From positions 1,914,501 through 1,978,500 of the forward strand of contig NZ_CP029043.1 of assembly GCF_003074055.1 (NCBI RefSeq): 64,000 nt of DNA. Reading direction: 5' to 3'. The translations under genes and the position numbers were made by a program. Shown one piece after another: positions 50,787 through 60,531 of the stretch. The DNA comes from Streptomyces nigra. GTDB lineage: Bacteria; Actinomycetota; Actinomycetes; Streptomycetales; Streptomycetaceae. The first letter of the stretch is position 1. Each line of letters opens with the position of its first letter. Under the pieces are notes generated by a model. That model was not told the origin of the DNA. It saw nothing but the letters and a program-made list of their open reading frames with translations, and did not search any database.

Positions 50787-51595
50787 GACTTCCTGGCCTT
50801 TGCGGTCCGAGCTGCGACCCAGGTGGCGATCGCGATCAGGGCACCGAGGCCGAAGATCCAGGCGAAGAGGCCCTCGCTGACCGGCCCGAGGCCGCCCAGC
50901 TCCAGACCGCCCGGGTTCTCCGTCTCGTCACTGTTGACCGCGTGCAGGTACGCGATGATGTCCTTCTTGTTCTGCTCCGACATCACGGTGTCGGGGAAGG
51001 ACGGCATGTTCTGCGGGCCCGTCTGCATGGCCTCGTAGATGTGCTTGGGCTCGACGCCCTCCAGGCTCGGGGCGTACTTGCCCTTCGTCAGGGCGCCGCC
51101 CTTGCCGGTGAAGTTGTGGCACTGGGCGCAGTTGTTGCGGAAGAGCTCACCGCCCTTGGCGATGTCCGCGCCCTCGGGGTCGTACTGGTCCTTCGTCGGG
51201 ACGGAGGGACCGGCACCCAGCGAGGCGACGAACGCCGCGAGCTGGTCGATCTCGGCCTGCGAGTAGATGTTCTTCTTCCGCGGGACCTGGGCGGCCTGGG
51301 AGGTGGCGGCCGGCATGCGGCCCGTCGAGACCTGGAAGTCCACGGCGGCGGCGCCGACGCCGACCAGGCTCGGACCGTCGGAGGTGCCCTGACCATCGGT
51401 TCCGTGGCAGCTGGCGCAGCCGACGGTGTAGAGCTTCTTGCCCTCCTCGATGGTGAGGGACTGGGCGGATTCCTCGGCCTGCGCCTTGTCCGCGGGCGCG
51501 AACACGGCGTACAGCCCCCCCGTGCACGCCAGCGCGAGGAGTAGGACGACGACTGCCGCCAGCGGATGGCGTCGTCGTGCGGAGAGCTTTTTCAC
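50783..51595 (-). CDS. qcrC: Diheme cytochrome c subunit of cytochrome bc1
   Basis: A 270-residue protein with an N-terminal signal-anchor helix, two cytochrome c domains (C-A-S-C-H-G and C-A-Q-C-H-N) and a C-terminal membrane helix. Two hemes allow direct electron transfer to the aa3 oxidase CuA centre. GTG 51595 lies 80 nt after the ctaE stop in the same operon. Confidence 0.96.
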   Translation of the reverse strand: MKKLSARRRHPLAAVVVLLLALACTGGLYAVFAPADKAQAEESAQSLTIEEGKKLYTVGCASCHGTDGQGTSDGPSLVGVGAAAVDFQVSTGRMPAATSQAAQVPRKKNIYSQAEIDQLAAFVASLGAGPSVPTKDQYDPEGADIAKGGELFRNNCAQCHNFTGKGGALTKGKYAPSLEGVEPKHIYEAMQTGPQNMPSFPDTVMSEQNKKDIIAYLHAVNSDETENPGGLELGGLGPVSEGLFAWIFGLGALIAIATWVAARTAKARKS

Positions 51596-51675
51596 GGATT
51601 ACCCCGGTGTCAGGATCTTCTGCGTCGATGCTTCTGGTAGGTGCGTTGGTGGAACGCGCGCGGGATCGGGCCCGG

Positions 51676-52287
51676 CTACTTGATCATGTAGATCGTGGCG
51701 AAGAGTCCGATCCAGACGACATCGACGAAGTGCCAGTAGTAGGACACGACGATCGCAGCGGTCGCCTGTTCGTGCGTGAACCTCCGGGCCGCGTAGGTGC
51801 GGCCGAGGACCAGCAGGAAGGCGATGAGACCGCCCGTCACGTGCAGGCCGTGGAAGCCGGTGGTCAGGTAGAAGACCGAGCCGTACGGGTCCGACGAGAG
51901 CGAGAGGCCCTCGTGCTTGACCAGCTCGGTGTACTCGTACACCTGACCGCCGATGAAGATCGCACCCATGATGAAGGTGACGATGAACCAGCCCCGGAGC
52001 TTCTTCACGTCACCGCGCTCGGCGGCGAAGACGCCGAGCTGGCAGGTGAGTGAGGAGAGCACCAGGATCGTGGTGTTCGTCGCCGAGAACGGGAAGTTCA
52101 AGGCCTCGGCCTTCTCTGCCCAGAACTCGGGTCCCGTCACCGATCGCAGGGTGAAGTACATCGCGAAGAGGGCCGCGAAGAACATCAGCTCGGAACTCAG
52201 CCAGATGATGGTTCCGACGCTGGTGAGGTTCGGCCTGTTGACCGACGGGTGCGCGTGCCCGGTTTCTACTGTCGTTGCTGTCGCCAC
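51676..52287 (-). CDS. ctaE: Cytochrome c oxidase subunit III
   Basis: A 203-residue membrane protein with five hydrophobic segments. Typical elements are [17 protein letters not shown], the [12 protein letters not shown] segment and the terminal [12 protein letters not shown] 52287 is preferred because CATAAT (52300-52295) lies 7 nt upstream as a leaderless -10 box; ATG 52296 is in frame but overlaps that box. It is the first gene of ctaE-qcrC-qcrA-qcrB. Confidence 0.94.
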   Translation of the reverse strand: MATATTVETGHAHPSVNRPNLTSVGTIIWLSSELMFFAALFAMYFTLRSVTGPEFWAEKAEALNFPFSATNTTILVLSSLTCQLGVFAAERGDVKKLRGWFIVTFIMGAIFIGGQVYEYTELVKHEGLSLSSDPYGSVFYLTTGFHGLHVTGGLIAFLLVLGRTYAARRFTHEQATAAIVVSYYWHFVDVVWIGLFATIYMIK

Positions 52288-52367
52288 GACCGACATTATG
52301 TCGGTCGCTTATCCCGCCCTCACTCCGGGGGGTGCCGTTCGGAGTGTCTTCCCCGTTCATACCGGTG

Positions 52368-52394
52368 TTGACGTGGTGTTCAAGGGAGTAGCAT
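52368..52394 (+). promoter_or_regulatory. Possible promoter of the receiver-like gene
   Basis: TTGACG (52368-52373) and TAGCAT (52389-52394) are separated by only 15 bp, a shorter spacer than usual. The next start lies 50 nt downstream after a GGAGGA site. Confidence 0.4.
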
Positions 52395-52443
52395 CCGGCC
52401 CAACGGGCCCTGTCCTTACGACGCCGACGTCACGGAGGAACCC

Positions 52444-52845
52444 ATGCAGCCGACCGCCACGGTGCTGGTCTACAGCGACGACTCCAACACCCGCGAGCAG
52501 GTGCGGCTCGCCACCGGGCGACGGCCCGCACCGGACGTGCCGGTGGTGGAGTTCGTGGAGTGCGCGACGCCGGCCGCCGTCATCAAGGAGCTGGACAAGG
52601 GCGGGATCGACGTCTGCGTCCTGGACGGCGAGGCCGTGCCCATGGGCGGCATGGGGCTGTGCAAGCAGATCAAGGATGAGGTGTTCGAGGCCCCGCCCGT
52701 GCTGCTCCTCATGGGGCGCCCGCAGGACGCGTGGCTGGCCACCTGGAGCCGCGCCGAGGCCGCTGTGACGCTGCCTGTGGACCCCGTGGAGTTCGCCCAG
52801 GCCCTGGCCTCCCTGCTGCGCACCAGGCGCCTGCAGAGCGCCTAG
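52444..52845 (+). CDS. Atypical receiver-like domain protein
   Basis: A 133-residue protein with the length and strand pattern of a single response-regulator receiver. Corresponding segments are V-L-V-Y-S-D-D at the start, I-D-V-C-V-L-D-G-E-A-V-P-M-G-G-M-G at the phosphorylation site with the Asp kept, and P-P-V-L-L-L-M-G. The conserved Thr/Ser is Met and the conserved Lys before the last cis-Pro is replaced in V-T-L-P-V-D-P. Normal phospho-signalling is therefore unlikely. It is divergent from ctaE and conserved there in Streptomyces, so a respiratory link is possible. Strong GGAGGA ribosome binding site. Confidence 0.82.
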   Translation: MQPTATVLVYSDDSNTREQVRLATGRRPAPDVPVVEFVECATPAAVIKELDKGGIDVCVLDGEAVPMGGMGLCKQIKDEVFEAPPVLLLMGRPQDAWLATWSRAEAAVTLPVDPVEFAQALASLLRTRRLQSA

Positions 52846-52894
52846 AGGGCTTTTGGCGGGGCCTCCGCCTCTGCTCCGTCTGCGCCGTCCGCGG

Positions 52895-54145
52895 TCAGAC
52901 GTTCTGCGGTCTCAGCCTGGCCCGTTCGGCCGGGCTGGGGCCGTCCGGCGTGTCGGCGACGAGGGCGCTTCCGCCGCGCCACTTGCGCCAGCTGAGATTC
53001 CAGTCGCCGTAGCCGTTGCCGAAGGGCGCCATCATCTCGCCGCCGGAGTTCACCACCTCGACGATGTCGCCCTCCTTGATGGTCTCGTAGAACCAGGCGG
53101 CGTTGGCGGTGCTCATGCCCGTGCAGCCGTGGCTGACGTTGGCGTATCCCTGGGAGCCGGTCGACCAGGGGGCGGCGTGGACGTACTCGCCGCTGTTGGT
53201 GACGCGCACCGAGTGATGCACGATCAGGTCGTAGAAGTCCGAGCTGCCTATGCTCGCGCTGGTCATCCGGACGGTGCCCTCCTTGGCGAGGACGACCTTG
53301 ACGCCGTTGCGCGTGTCGTAGCCGGGCTTGCCCGTGGTGACCGGTATCTCGCGGATGACCTCGCCGTTGCGGTAGACGGTCATCACATGGGACCCGGCGT
53401 CCGTGACCGCGATGACCCGGTCGCCGATGTCGAGGCTGAGGGACTTGGACTTGCCGCCCCGCAGCCGGTCGCCGACCCTGATGCCCTCCAGGTTGCTGCG
53501 CGCGCGGACGGTCGCGCCGGCCGGCCAGTAGTCCTTGGGCCGGTAGTGGAGTTCCTTGTCGTCGACCCAGTGCCAGGCACCGGAGACGGCGGGTATCGAC
53601 TCCACCCGCAGGGCCCGTTCGACGGTGGCCCGCTCCTCCTTGGTCCGCACGGGCGCGCTCAGTTTGGCGGTGACGGGCTGGCCGACCCCGTACTTGCCGG
53701 CCCGGGGGCCGAACGTGACCGTGAGCGGCTTCTGGCTGGCCGGCCTGCTGGTGTCGAAGGTGGCGACCTTGCGGCCGGGGGCACCGTCCTCGTCCTCCGT
53801 GCTCACCCGCACCGTGTAGCGGGCGTCGGCGGCCAGCGGGGAGGTGCTGTGCCACCGGGTGCCGTCGGCCGAGAGTTCGCCCGCCACATGCCGTCCTGTG
53901 GCGTCCTGGGCGACGACGTCCGTGATCCGTCCGTCGGAGTCCTCGGCGGTGATCTCCAGGGCCTTGTCCGGGTCGACCTTGCGGCCGTCCCCTATGGGGC
54001 CGTTGAAGGCGATCTGCTCCGCGGCGTCGTAGGGCTCTGCGGAGAGCGGGTTGCCGTCGCTGCTGCAGCCTGCGGCACTCGCGCCGAGCGCGATCAGCAG
54101 CAGCGCGCAGCCTATGACGGTGCTCGTGCGCGGTGTATTGCTCAT
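52895..54145 (-). CDS. L,D-transpeptidase lipoprotein (YkuD domain with Ig-like domains)
   Basis: A 416-residue lipoprotein. The lipobox A-S-A-A-G-C lies at about residue 27. Two Ig-like domains (residues 45-250) precede the YkuD catalytic domain, whose active site reads H-A-A-P-W-S-T-G...V-S-H-G-C-T-G-M, with nucleophile Cys in S-H-G-C. It should form 3-3 cross-links in peptidoglycan, as mycobacterial LdtMt2-type enzymes do. It lies between the cta and qcr operons in the same orientation, but a terminator separates it from ctaF. Confidence 0.94.
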   Translation of the reverse strand: MSNTPRTSTVIGCALLLIALGASAAGCSSDGNPLSAEPYDAAEQIAFNGPIGDGRKVDPDKALEITAEDSDGRITDVVAQDATGRHVAGELSADGTRWHSTSPLAADARYTVRVSTEDEDGAPGRKVATFDTSRPASQKPLTVTFGPRAGKYGVGQPVTAKLSAPVRTKEERATVERALRVESIPAVSGAWHWVDDKELHYRPKDYWPAGATVRARSNLEGIRVGDRLRGGKSKSLSLDIGDRVIAVTDAGSHVMTVYRNGEVIREIPVTTGKPGYDTRNGVKVVLAKEGTVRMTSASIGSSDFYDLIVHHSVRVTNSGEYVHAAPWSTGSQGYANVSHGCTGMSTANAAWFYETIKEGDIVEVVNSGGEMMAPFGNGYGDWNLSWRKWRGGSALVADTPDGPSPAERARLRPQNV

Positions 54146-54232
54146 GGCCTCACGCTAGGAAGCGACGTCCGTGGCGGCGCGCCGAGTCATGCGTTCGGGT
54201 GACGGCGGAGGCGTACGGCGTGTCGGGGAACG

Positions 54233-54274
54233 CCGGAAGCCCGGACCCTCCTGACGGAGTGTCCGGGCTTCCGG
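54233..54274 (-). terminator. Terminator of the ctaCDF operon
   Basis: A perfect 14-bp stem (54233-54246 with 54261-54274) with a 14-nt loop lies just beyond the ctaF stop. Confidence 0.8.
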
Positions 54275-54289
54275 TGGAACGGGTTCAGG

Positions 54290-54688
54290 TCACTGGGTGC
54301 GGCTCTCACCGCGGTAGTACTCGAAGACCCAGCCCCAGATGCCGATGAGGATCATCGGCAGCGAGAAGTACATCAGCCACCAGCCGATCGCGATCGAGAG
54401 GAACGCGAGAGCGCCACCGATCGCGAGGGAGAGGGGCTGCCAGCTGTGCGGGCTGAAGAAGCCCACCTCGCCGGCGTCGTCCGCGACGTCCGCCTCCTTG
54501 TCGTCCTGCGCGCCCGCGTCGACCCGCCGGGCCGTGAAGCCCAGGTAGAAGCCGATCATGACCGCGAGGCCGAAGGCCAGGAAGAGGGCCGTGGTACCGG
54601 CCGGCTCCTTCGACCACACGCCATAGACGATCGCCATGGCGAGGATGAAGACGCCCAGCCACATGAACATCCTGCCCTGGATCTTCAC
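54290..54688 (-). CDS. ctaF: Cytochrome c oxidase subunit IV (actinobacterial)
   Basis: A 132-residue protein with four hydrophobic segments. It is the small subunit IV specific to actinobacterial aa3 oxidases (start [13 protein letters not shown], end [13 protein letters not shown]). GTG 54688 overlaps the ctaD stop by 4 nt (GTGA). It is the last gene of ctaC-ctaD-ctaF. Confidence 0.94.
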   Translation of the reverse strand: MKIQGRMFMWLGVFILAMAIVYGVWSKEPAGTTALFLAFGLAVMIGFYLGFTARRVDAGAQDDKEADVADDAGEVGFFSPHSWQPLSLAIGGALAFLSIAIGWWLMYFSLPMILIGIWGWVFEYYRGESRTQ

Positions 54689-56418
54689 TTGCCGGCCTCC
54701 TTGCCACCAGCCAGAGCCTTGTCACCGTGAGGCGCGTTCTCGAGCTGGTCGAGTGCGGCGATCTCAGGGTGATGCAGGTCGAACGCCGGGGATTCGGATC
54801 GGATCCGCGGCAGAGTGATGAAGTTGTGCCGCGGCGGCGGGCAGGACGTCGCCCATTCGAGCGAACGGCCGTAGCCCCACGGGTCGTCGACGCCGACCGG
54901 CTTGCCGTACTTGGCCGTCTTCCAGACGTTGTAGAAGAACGGCAGGAGCGACAGGCCGAGGACGAACGAGCTGATCGTCGAGAAGGTGTTCAGGGCGGTG
55001 AAGCCGTCGGCCGCGAGGTAGTCCGCGTAACGACGGGGCATGCCCTCGGCACCCAGCCAGTGCTGGACCAGGAAGGTGCCGTGGAAGCCGATGAACAGCG
55101 TCCAGAAGGTGACCTTGCCGAGGCGCTCGTCGAGCATCTTGCCGGTCATCTTCGGCCACCAGAAGTGGAAGCCGGCGAACATCGCGAACACCACGGTGCC
55201 GAACACCACGTAGTGGAAGTGGGCCACCACGAAGTACGAGTCGGAGACGTGGAAGTCCAGCGGAGGCGAGGCCAGGATGACGCCGGTCAGACCACCGAAG
55301 GTGAAGGTGATCAGGAAGCCGACCGCCCAGAGCATCGGTGTCTCGAAGGACAACGAGCCCTTCCACATCGTTCCGATCCAGTTGAAGAACTTCACGCCGG
55401 TGGGTACGGCGATGAGGAACGTCATGAAGGAGAAGAACGGCAGGAGCACTCCGCCGGTGACGTACATGTGGTGCGCCCACACGGTCACGGACAGACCGGC
55501 GATGGCGATGGTCGCCGCGATCAGGCCCATGTAGCCGAACATCGGCTTGCGGGAGAAGACCGGGATGACCTCACTGATGATGCCGAAGAACGGCAGCGCG
55601 ATGATGTACACCTCCGGGTGTCCGAAGAACCAGAAGAGGTGCTGCCACAGCAGCGCTCCGCCGTTGGCCGAGTCGAAGATGTGGGCGCCGAACTTGCGGT
55701 CCGCCTCCAGCGCGAAGAGCGCCGCCGCCAGCACGGGGAAGGCGAGCAGGACCAGGACCGCGGTCAGCAGCACGTTCCACACGAAGATCGGCATGCGGAA
55801 CATGGTCATGCCCGGCGCGCGCATGCAGATGATCGTGGTGATGAAGTTGACCGAGCCGAGGATCGTGCCGAAGCCGGAGAAGGCCAGACCCATGATCCAC
55901 ATGTCGGCGCCGATGCCCGGCGAGCGGACCGCGTCCGAGAGCGGGCTGTAGGCGAACCAGCCGAAGTCGGCCGCGCCGTCGGGGGTGAGGAACCCGCCGA
56001 CCGCGATGAGCGAGCCGAACAGGTACAGCCAGTAGGCGAACATGTTCAGCCGCGGGAACGCCACGTCGGGCGCGCCGATCTGCAGCGGCATGATCCAGTT
56101 CGCGAAGCCCGCGAACAGCGGCGTCGCGAACATCAGCAGCATGATCGTGCCGTGCATCGTGAACGCCTGGTTGAACTGCTCGTTCGACATGATCTGCAGA
56201 CCGGGTCGAGCGAGCTCGGCGCGCATGACCAGCGCCATCACGCCACCGATCACGAAGAACACGAACGACGTGACCAGGTACAGCGTGCCGATCGTCTTGT
56301 GGTCGGTGGTGGTGAGCCACTTGACCACGACGTTGCCGGGCTGCCGGCGGCGGACCGGCAGTTCGTTCTCATAGGTGCCCGCCTCGGGGGCACCCAAGGG
56401 TTCGTTGACGATGCTCAC
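54685..56418 (-). CDS. ctaD: Cytochrome c oxidase subunit I
   Basis: A 577-residue heme-copper oxidase subunit with twelve membrane helices. The key residues are the heme a His in F-T-M-H-G-T-I-M, the CuB His-Tyr pair in [10 protein letters not shown], the two CuB histidines in V-W-A-H-H-M-Y, and the heme ligands in V-V-A-H-F-H-Y-V-V. It is an A1-type oxidase. GTG 56418 overlaps the ctaC stop (GTGA); the open frame upstream belongs to ctaC in another frame. Confidence 0.97.
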   Translation of the reverse strand: MSIVNEPLGAPEAGTYENELPVRRRQPGNVVVKWLTTTDHKTIGTLYLVTSFVFFVIGGVMALVMRAELARPGLQIMSNEQFNQAFTMHGTIMLLMFATPLFAGFANWIMPLQIGAPDVAFPRLNMFAYWLYLFGSLIAVGGFLTPDGAADFGWFAYSPLSDAVRSPGIGADMWIMGLAFSGFGTILGSVNFITTIICMRAPGMTMFRMPIFVWNVLLTAVLVLLAFPVLAAALFALEADRKFGAHIFDSANGGALLWQHLFWFFGHPEVYIIALPFFGIISEVIPVFSRKPMFGYMGLIAATIAIAGLSVTVWAHHMYVTGGVLLPFFSFMTFLIAVPTGVKFFNWIGTMWKGSLSFETPMLWAVGFLITFTFGGLTGVILASPPLDFHVSDSYFVVAHFHYVVFGTVVFAMFAGFHFWWPKMTGKMLDERLGKVTFWTLFIGFHGTFLVQHWLGAEGMPRRYADYLAADGFTALNTFSTISSFVLGLSLLPFFYNVWKTAKYGKPVGVDDPWGYGRSLEWATSCPPPRHNFITLPRIRSESPAFDLHHPEIAALDQLENAPHGDKALAGGKEAGK

Positions 56419-57380
56419 AGGTTTGTCGTCTCCCGGTTCTTCTCGTGGCTCGTCTGCGCGATGCCGGCGGGAACGTAACCGGTCTGCCCCTTCTTCGCGA
56501 GGTCCTTCAGGTGCTTCTCGTACAGGTCGGGGGAGACGACCTTCACGTTGAAGAGCATCCGGGAGTGGTCGACGCCGCACAGTTCGGCGCACTTGCCCAG
56601 GAAGGTGCCCTCACGGTTGGGGGTCACCTCGAAGGCGTTGGTGTGGCCCGGGATGACGTCCTGCTTCATGAGGAACGGCACCACCCAGAAGGAGTGGATG
56701 ACGTCACGCGAGGTGAGCACGAAGCGGACGGTCTTGCCCTTCGGCAGCCACAGGGTCGGACCCGGGTTGCCCGTCTGCGGGTTCCGGGTGCCGGGGGTGC
56801 CGCAGTCGTAGACGCCGCCGGCGTTCGCCGGGAAGTCGTCCTTGTACCGGTCCGGGATGGCGGCCAGTTCCTTGGACGTCTTCGCGTCGCCGGTGGAGCC
56901 CTCGACGTCGGCGACCATGTTGAAGCACCAGCTCCACTGGAAGCCGACCACGTTCACCGTGACGTCGGGCTTGTCCTTGAGCTCGAGGAGCTTCGACTCG
57001 TCGCGTGCCGTGAAGTAGAACAGCACGGAGACGATGATGAGCGGGACCACGGTGTACAGCGCCTCGATGGGCATGTTGTACCGGGTCTGCGGGGGAACCT
57101 CGACCTTCGTCCGGCTGCGCCGGTGGAAGATCGCGCTCCAGATGATCAGACCCCACACCAGCACGCCGACGGCGAGCGCAGCCGCCCAGGAACCCTGCCA
57201 CAGGGAGAGGATCCGAGGAGCCTCTTCCGTGGTCGGGGTGGGCATACCAAGGCGGGGGAAGTCTTCCCAGTTGTACGAGCAACCGGTGGCTGTCGCCAGG
57301 ACCAGGCCCGCGGTCATTGCCTGCAGCAGCTTCCGCCGCATCGGGCGCCGCGGCGAGCGGTCGGAGCCGTTGGGACTCAC
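56415..57380 (-). CDS. ctaC: Cytochrome c oxidase subunit II
   Basis: A 321-residue lipoprotein-like subunit. A signal sequence ends in the lipobox A-T-G-C, two membrane helices follow (near residues 60 and 105), and the cupredoxin domain carries the CuA site [12 protein letters not shown]. The W-S-W-C-F-N aromatic segment is the electron entry region. GTG 57380 has a GGGAAGG site. It is the first gene of ctaC-ctaD-ctaF; the much longer open frame upstream is an artefact of GC skew. Confidence 0.96.
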   Translation of the reverse strand: MSPNGSDRSPRRPMRRKLLQAMTAGLVLATATGCSYNWEDFPRLGMPTPTTEEAPRILSLWQGSWAAALAVGVLVWGLIIWSAIFHRRSRTKVEVPPQTRYNMPIEALYTVVPLIIVSVLFYFTARDESKLLELKDKPDVTVNVVGFQWSWCFNMVADVEGSTGDAKTSKELAAIPDRYKDDFPANAGGVYDCGTPGTRNPQTGNPGPTLWLPKGKTVRFVLTSRDVIHSFWVVPFLMKQDVIPGHTNAFEVTPNREGTFLGKCAELCGVDHSRMLFNVKVVSPDLYEKHLKDLAKKGQTGYVPAGIAQTSHEKNRETTNL

Positions 57381-57466
57381 GTAGCGCCTTCCCGAGAGTC
57401 TCGCCCGCGCGGTTCGGCTGCGGCCTGGCCTTCTCGCTGGTCGGTCGCCGCCCTGCGTCGGGCAGG

Positions 57467-57496
57467 GGTTTGGATGTTTATGCGGACCAAACCCTA
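57467..57496 (-). promoter_or_regulatory. ctaC promoter -10 box with inverted repeat
   Basis: On the minus strand TAGGGT (57496-57491) is followed by a GGTTTGG-N13-CCAAACC inverted repeat (57467-57493) spanning the expected transcript start. It is a candidate operator or leader hairpin for the oxidase operon. The rest of the 264-bp gap holds no other clear signal. Confidence 0.5.
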
Positions 57497-57644
57497 GCCG
57501 ACGCCCTCCGGGGGTTCGCGGGGAGGGGTGCCTAGTGGAACGGGGGGTTCGCTGGATTGGCGGCGGCGGGCCGTCCGGGGCCGGTCGCACGGCCTGCGCG
57601 CCCCTGGGAGGCGGGCCGCCGAACGGACGCTCTAGCGTTGCCGT

Positions 57645-59030
57645 GTGGGCTACTTCGACGCTGCTTCCAGTGTTCCTCTCCACTCCGTCGCCCGGCAGGC
57701 CCTGCAGGCCTCGCTGGACGAGGGGTGGGCCGACCCCGCACGGCTCCACCGGGAGGGCAGGCGGGCCCGGTTGCTGCTGGACGCCGCCCGGGAGGCGGCC
57801 GCCGAGGCGGTGGGGTGCCGGCCCGACGAGCTGACGTTCACGACGTCCGGGACGCGGGCCGTCCACACCGGTGTCGCCGGGGTGTTGGGCGGACGGCGGC
57901 GGATCGGACGTCACCTGATCGTGTCGGCCGTCGAACACTCCTGTGTGCTCCATGCGGCTGACGCGCACGAAGCGGCGGGGGGTTCGGTCAGTCAGGTGGC
58001 GGTGGACCGCGCCGGGGCGGTGACGGCGGACGCCTACCGGGAGGCGCTGCGTCCGGACACCGCGCTGGCGTGTCTGCAGTCGGCCAACCACGAGGTGGGC
58101 ACCGAGCAGCCGGTGGCGGAGGTGGCCGCGGTGTGCCGGGAGGCCGGGGTGCCGTTGCTGGTGGACGCGGCGCAGTCGCTCGGGTGGGGGCGGGTGGAGG
58201 GCGACTGGTCGGTGCTGACCGGCAGCGCCCACAAGTGGGGCGGGCCGTCGGGCGTGGGGCTGCTCGTGGTCCGCAAGGGCGTGCGCTTCGCCGCGCAAGG
58301 TCCGGTGGACGAACGGGAGTCGGGCCGCGCTCCCGGGTTCGAGAACATCCCGGCGATCGTCGCGGCCGCCGCCTCGCTGCGGGCCGTACGGGCGGAGGCG
58401 GCCCAAGAGGCGGTACGGCTGCGGGAGCTGACGGAGCGGATCCGGGCGCGGGTGCCGCGGCTGGTGCCGGACGTGGAGGTGGTCGGCGATCCGGTGCGGC
58501 GGCTGCCCGGGATCGTCACCTTCTCCTGTCTCTATGTCGACGGGGAGACACTGCTGCACGAGCTGGACCGTGCCGGGTTCTCCGTGTCGTCCGGTTCGTC
58601 CTGTACGAGCAGCACTCTGACGCCCAGCCATGTGCTGAGGGCGATGGGGGTGCTGAGCGAGGGGAACATCCGGGTGTCGCTGCCGCCGGGCACGGACGCC
58701 GAGGAGGTCGAGCGGTTCCTTCAGGTGCTGCCGGGGGCGGTGGCGGGCGTCCGGGAGAAGCTGGACGCCCCGGCCTCGGGGCCGGTGGCCCGGGAGGAAG
58801 GGGACGACGTGCTGGTCGTGGACTCACTGGGCAAGCGGTGCCCGATCCCCGTCATCGAGCTCGCCAAGGTCATCGGGCAGGTACCGGTGGGCGGGCTGGT
58901 GCGGGTCCTGTCCGACGACGAGGCGGCCCGGCTGGACATCCCGGCGTGGTGCGAGATGCGGGGCCAGGAGTACGTGGGCGAGGAACCGGCGGAACAGGGG
59001 ACGGCCTACCTGGTCCGCCGGCTCGGCTAG
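57645..59030 (+). CDS. Cysteine desulfurase fused to a TusA-like sulfur carrier domain
   Basis: A 461-residue fusion. Residues 1-375 are an IscS/NifS-type PLP desulfurase, with the aldimine Lys in G-S-A-H-K-W-G-G and the persulfide Cys in S-S-G-S-S-C-T-S-S-T. After a short linker, residues 390-461 form a TusA/SirA domain with the C-P-x-P motif in G-K-R-C-P-I-P-V-I-E-L. The fusion would hand sulfur from cysteine directly to a carrier. TAGCGT lies 6 nt before GTG 57645, fitting a leaderless mRNA. The acceptor is not known; thiolation or thiamine/molybdopterin sulfur supply are options. Confidence 0.92.
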   Translation: MGYFDAASSVPLHSVARQALQASLDEGWADPARLHREGRRARLLLDAAREAAAEAVGCRPDELTFTTSGTRAVHTGVAGVLGGRRRIGRHLIVSAVEHSCVLHAADAHEAAGGSVSQVAVDRAGAVTADAYREALRPDTALACLQSANHEVGTEQPVAEVAAVCREAGVPLLVDAAQSLGWGRVEGDWSVLTGSAHKWGGPSGVGLLVVRKGVRFAAQGPVDERESGRAPGFENIPAIVAAAASLRAVRAEAAQEAVRLRELTERIRARVPRLVPDVEVVGDPVRRLPGIVTFSCLYVDGETLLHELDRAGFSVSSGSSCTSSTLTPSHVLRAMGVLSEGNIRVSLPPGTDAEEVERFLQVLPGAVAGVREKLDAPASGPVAREEGDDVLVVDSLGKRCPIPVIELAKVIGQVPVGGLVRVLSDDEAARLDIPAWCEMRGQEYVGEEPAEQGTAYLVRRLG

Positions 59031-59051
59031 CCGGTCCGGAGAGGTCCGGGC

Positions 59052-60026
59052 TCAGGCCAGGTGGGCCCGCACCTCTTCGCTCGCGTCATGGCCGTACGCC
59101 TTGGCGAAGCGCTCCATGAAGTGGGCGCGGCGCAGCTGGTACTCCTGGGTGCCGACGGTCTCGATGACGAGGGTCGCCAGCATGCAGCCGATCTGGGCGG
59201 CGCGCTCCAGGGAGACGCCCCAGGCCAGACCGGACAGGAAGCCGGCCCGGAAGGCGTCGCCGACGCCGGTGGGGTCGGCCTTGCGCTCCTCCTCGGGGCA
59301 GCCGACCTCGATCGGGTCCTCGCCCTGCCGCTCGATGCGCACACCGCGCGAGCCGAGCGTGGTCACGCGGTGACCGACCCGGGACAGGATCTCGGCGTCG
59401 CTCCAGCCGGTCTTCGACTCGATGAGGCCCTTCTCGTACTCGTTGGAGAAGAGGTAGGTCGCGCCGTCCAGCAGTATCCGGATCTCCTCGCCGTCCATCC
59501 GCGCGATCTGCTGGGAGAAGTCGGCGGCGAACGGGATCTGCCGGGAGCGGCACTCCTCGGTGTGGCGGAGCATGCCCTCGGGGTCGTCGGCGCCGATCAG
59601 GACCAGGTCGAGGCCGCCCACACGGTCCGCGACGGTCTTCAGCTCGATCAGACGGGCCTCGCTCATCGCGCCCGTGTAGAAGGAGCCGATCTGGTTGTGG
59701 TCGGCGTCCGTGGTGCAGACGAAGCGGGCGGTGTGCAGGGTCTCGGAGATACGGACCGAGCCGGTGTCGACGCCGTGCCGGTCCAGCCAGGCCCGGTACT
59801 CGTCGAAGTCGGAGCCGGCGGCGCCGACCAGGATCGGCTTCGTGCCCAGCTGGCCCATGCCGAAGGCGATGTTCGCGCCCACACCGCCGCGGCGCACGTC
59901 CAGGTTGTCGACCAGGAAGGAGAGCGAGACCGTGTGCAGCTGGTCCGCGACGAACTGGTCGGCGAAGCGACCGGGGAAGGTCATGAGGTGGTCGGTGGCG
60001 ATGGAGCCGGTGACTGCGATGCGCAC
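59052..60026 (-). CDS. PfkB-family adenosine kinase
   Basis: A 324-residue ribokinase-fold enzyme. Its opening I-A-V-T-G-S-I-A-T-D-H-L-M-x-F-P-G-R-F matches the mycobacterial adenosine kinase AdoK (Rv2202c), and it shares the H-T-A-R-F-x-C-T-T-D and G-A-M-S-E-A-R segments. The anion hole and catalytic Asp are in D-P-T-G-V-G-D-A-F-R-A-G. It should salvage adenosine to AMP. GTG 60026 follows an AGGAGA site. The last part of the gene converges with the desulfurase fusion. Confidence 0.9.
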   Translation of the reverse strand: MRIAVTGSIATDHLMTFPGRFADQFVADQLHTVSLSFLVDNLDVRRGGVGANIAFGMGQLGTKPILVGAAGSDFDEYRAWLDRHGVDTGSVRISETLHTARFVCTTDADHNQIGSFYTGAMSEARLIELKTVADRVGGLDLVLIGADDPEGMLRHTEECRSRQIPFAADFSQQIARMDGEEIRILLDGATYLFSNEYEKGLIESKTGWSDAEILSRVGHRVTTLGSRGVRIERQGEDPIEVGCPEEERKADPTGVGDAFRAGFLSGLAWGVSLERAAQIGCMLATLVIETVGTQEYQLRRAHFMERFAKAYGHDASEEVRAHLA

Positions 60027-60157
60027 GGCGGGGAGTCTCCTGGGGGGAGGTTGGGTTGACAGTCCACGCTACCTTCCGTGACCGGCTCGCTGAAGTGGCC
60101 GAAACTACCCGATAGTAGATCTTTCTTCTCGGGCCCCGGGGTGCTTACGGTGCCGCC

Positions 60158-60367
60158 ATGACGAAATTCGAGGTCCGCGCCCCCGCTCCGGCCGACCAGG
60201 AGGCCGGGCTGGCATCGCTGCTCGGCGACTGCGCGCGGATGGCACCTCACTGGGCCGTCCCCGACCGGGTCCTTTCCCACCCGGTCTCTCCCGCACTCAT
60301 CCACGGGGTGTCGGTGCCGCCGAGGTCGGCACGGCTGCTGGACGCGATGTCCGACTACGGCGACTGA
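60158..60367 (+). CDS. Hypothetical small protein
   Basis: A 69-residue protein without a recognised domain, moderately acidic, with no membrane segment or cysteine motif. TACGGT (60146-60151) lies 6 nt before ATG 60158, supporting a leaderless start and a real gene. It is divergent from adenosine kinase. Function unknown. Confidence 0.55.
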   Translation: MTKFEVRAPAPADQEAGLASLLGDCARMAPHWAVPDRVLSHPVSPALIHGVSVPPRSARLLDAMSDYGD

Positions 60368-60531
60368 GCGACCGGCGCCCACCCGGGCGCCTCATGGGGA
60401 ACCGTGCGCTCCCCCGCTGCGTCCCATCGGCGTCCCCCGTAAAGGGGATGCGGGATACGACCCGACGGATCCGGTTTTGACAGGGCCGGGTCAGGGTTCT
60501 GGGACATGTGCGCAGCCAAAGGAGCGATGCG

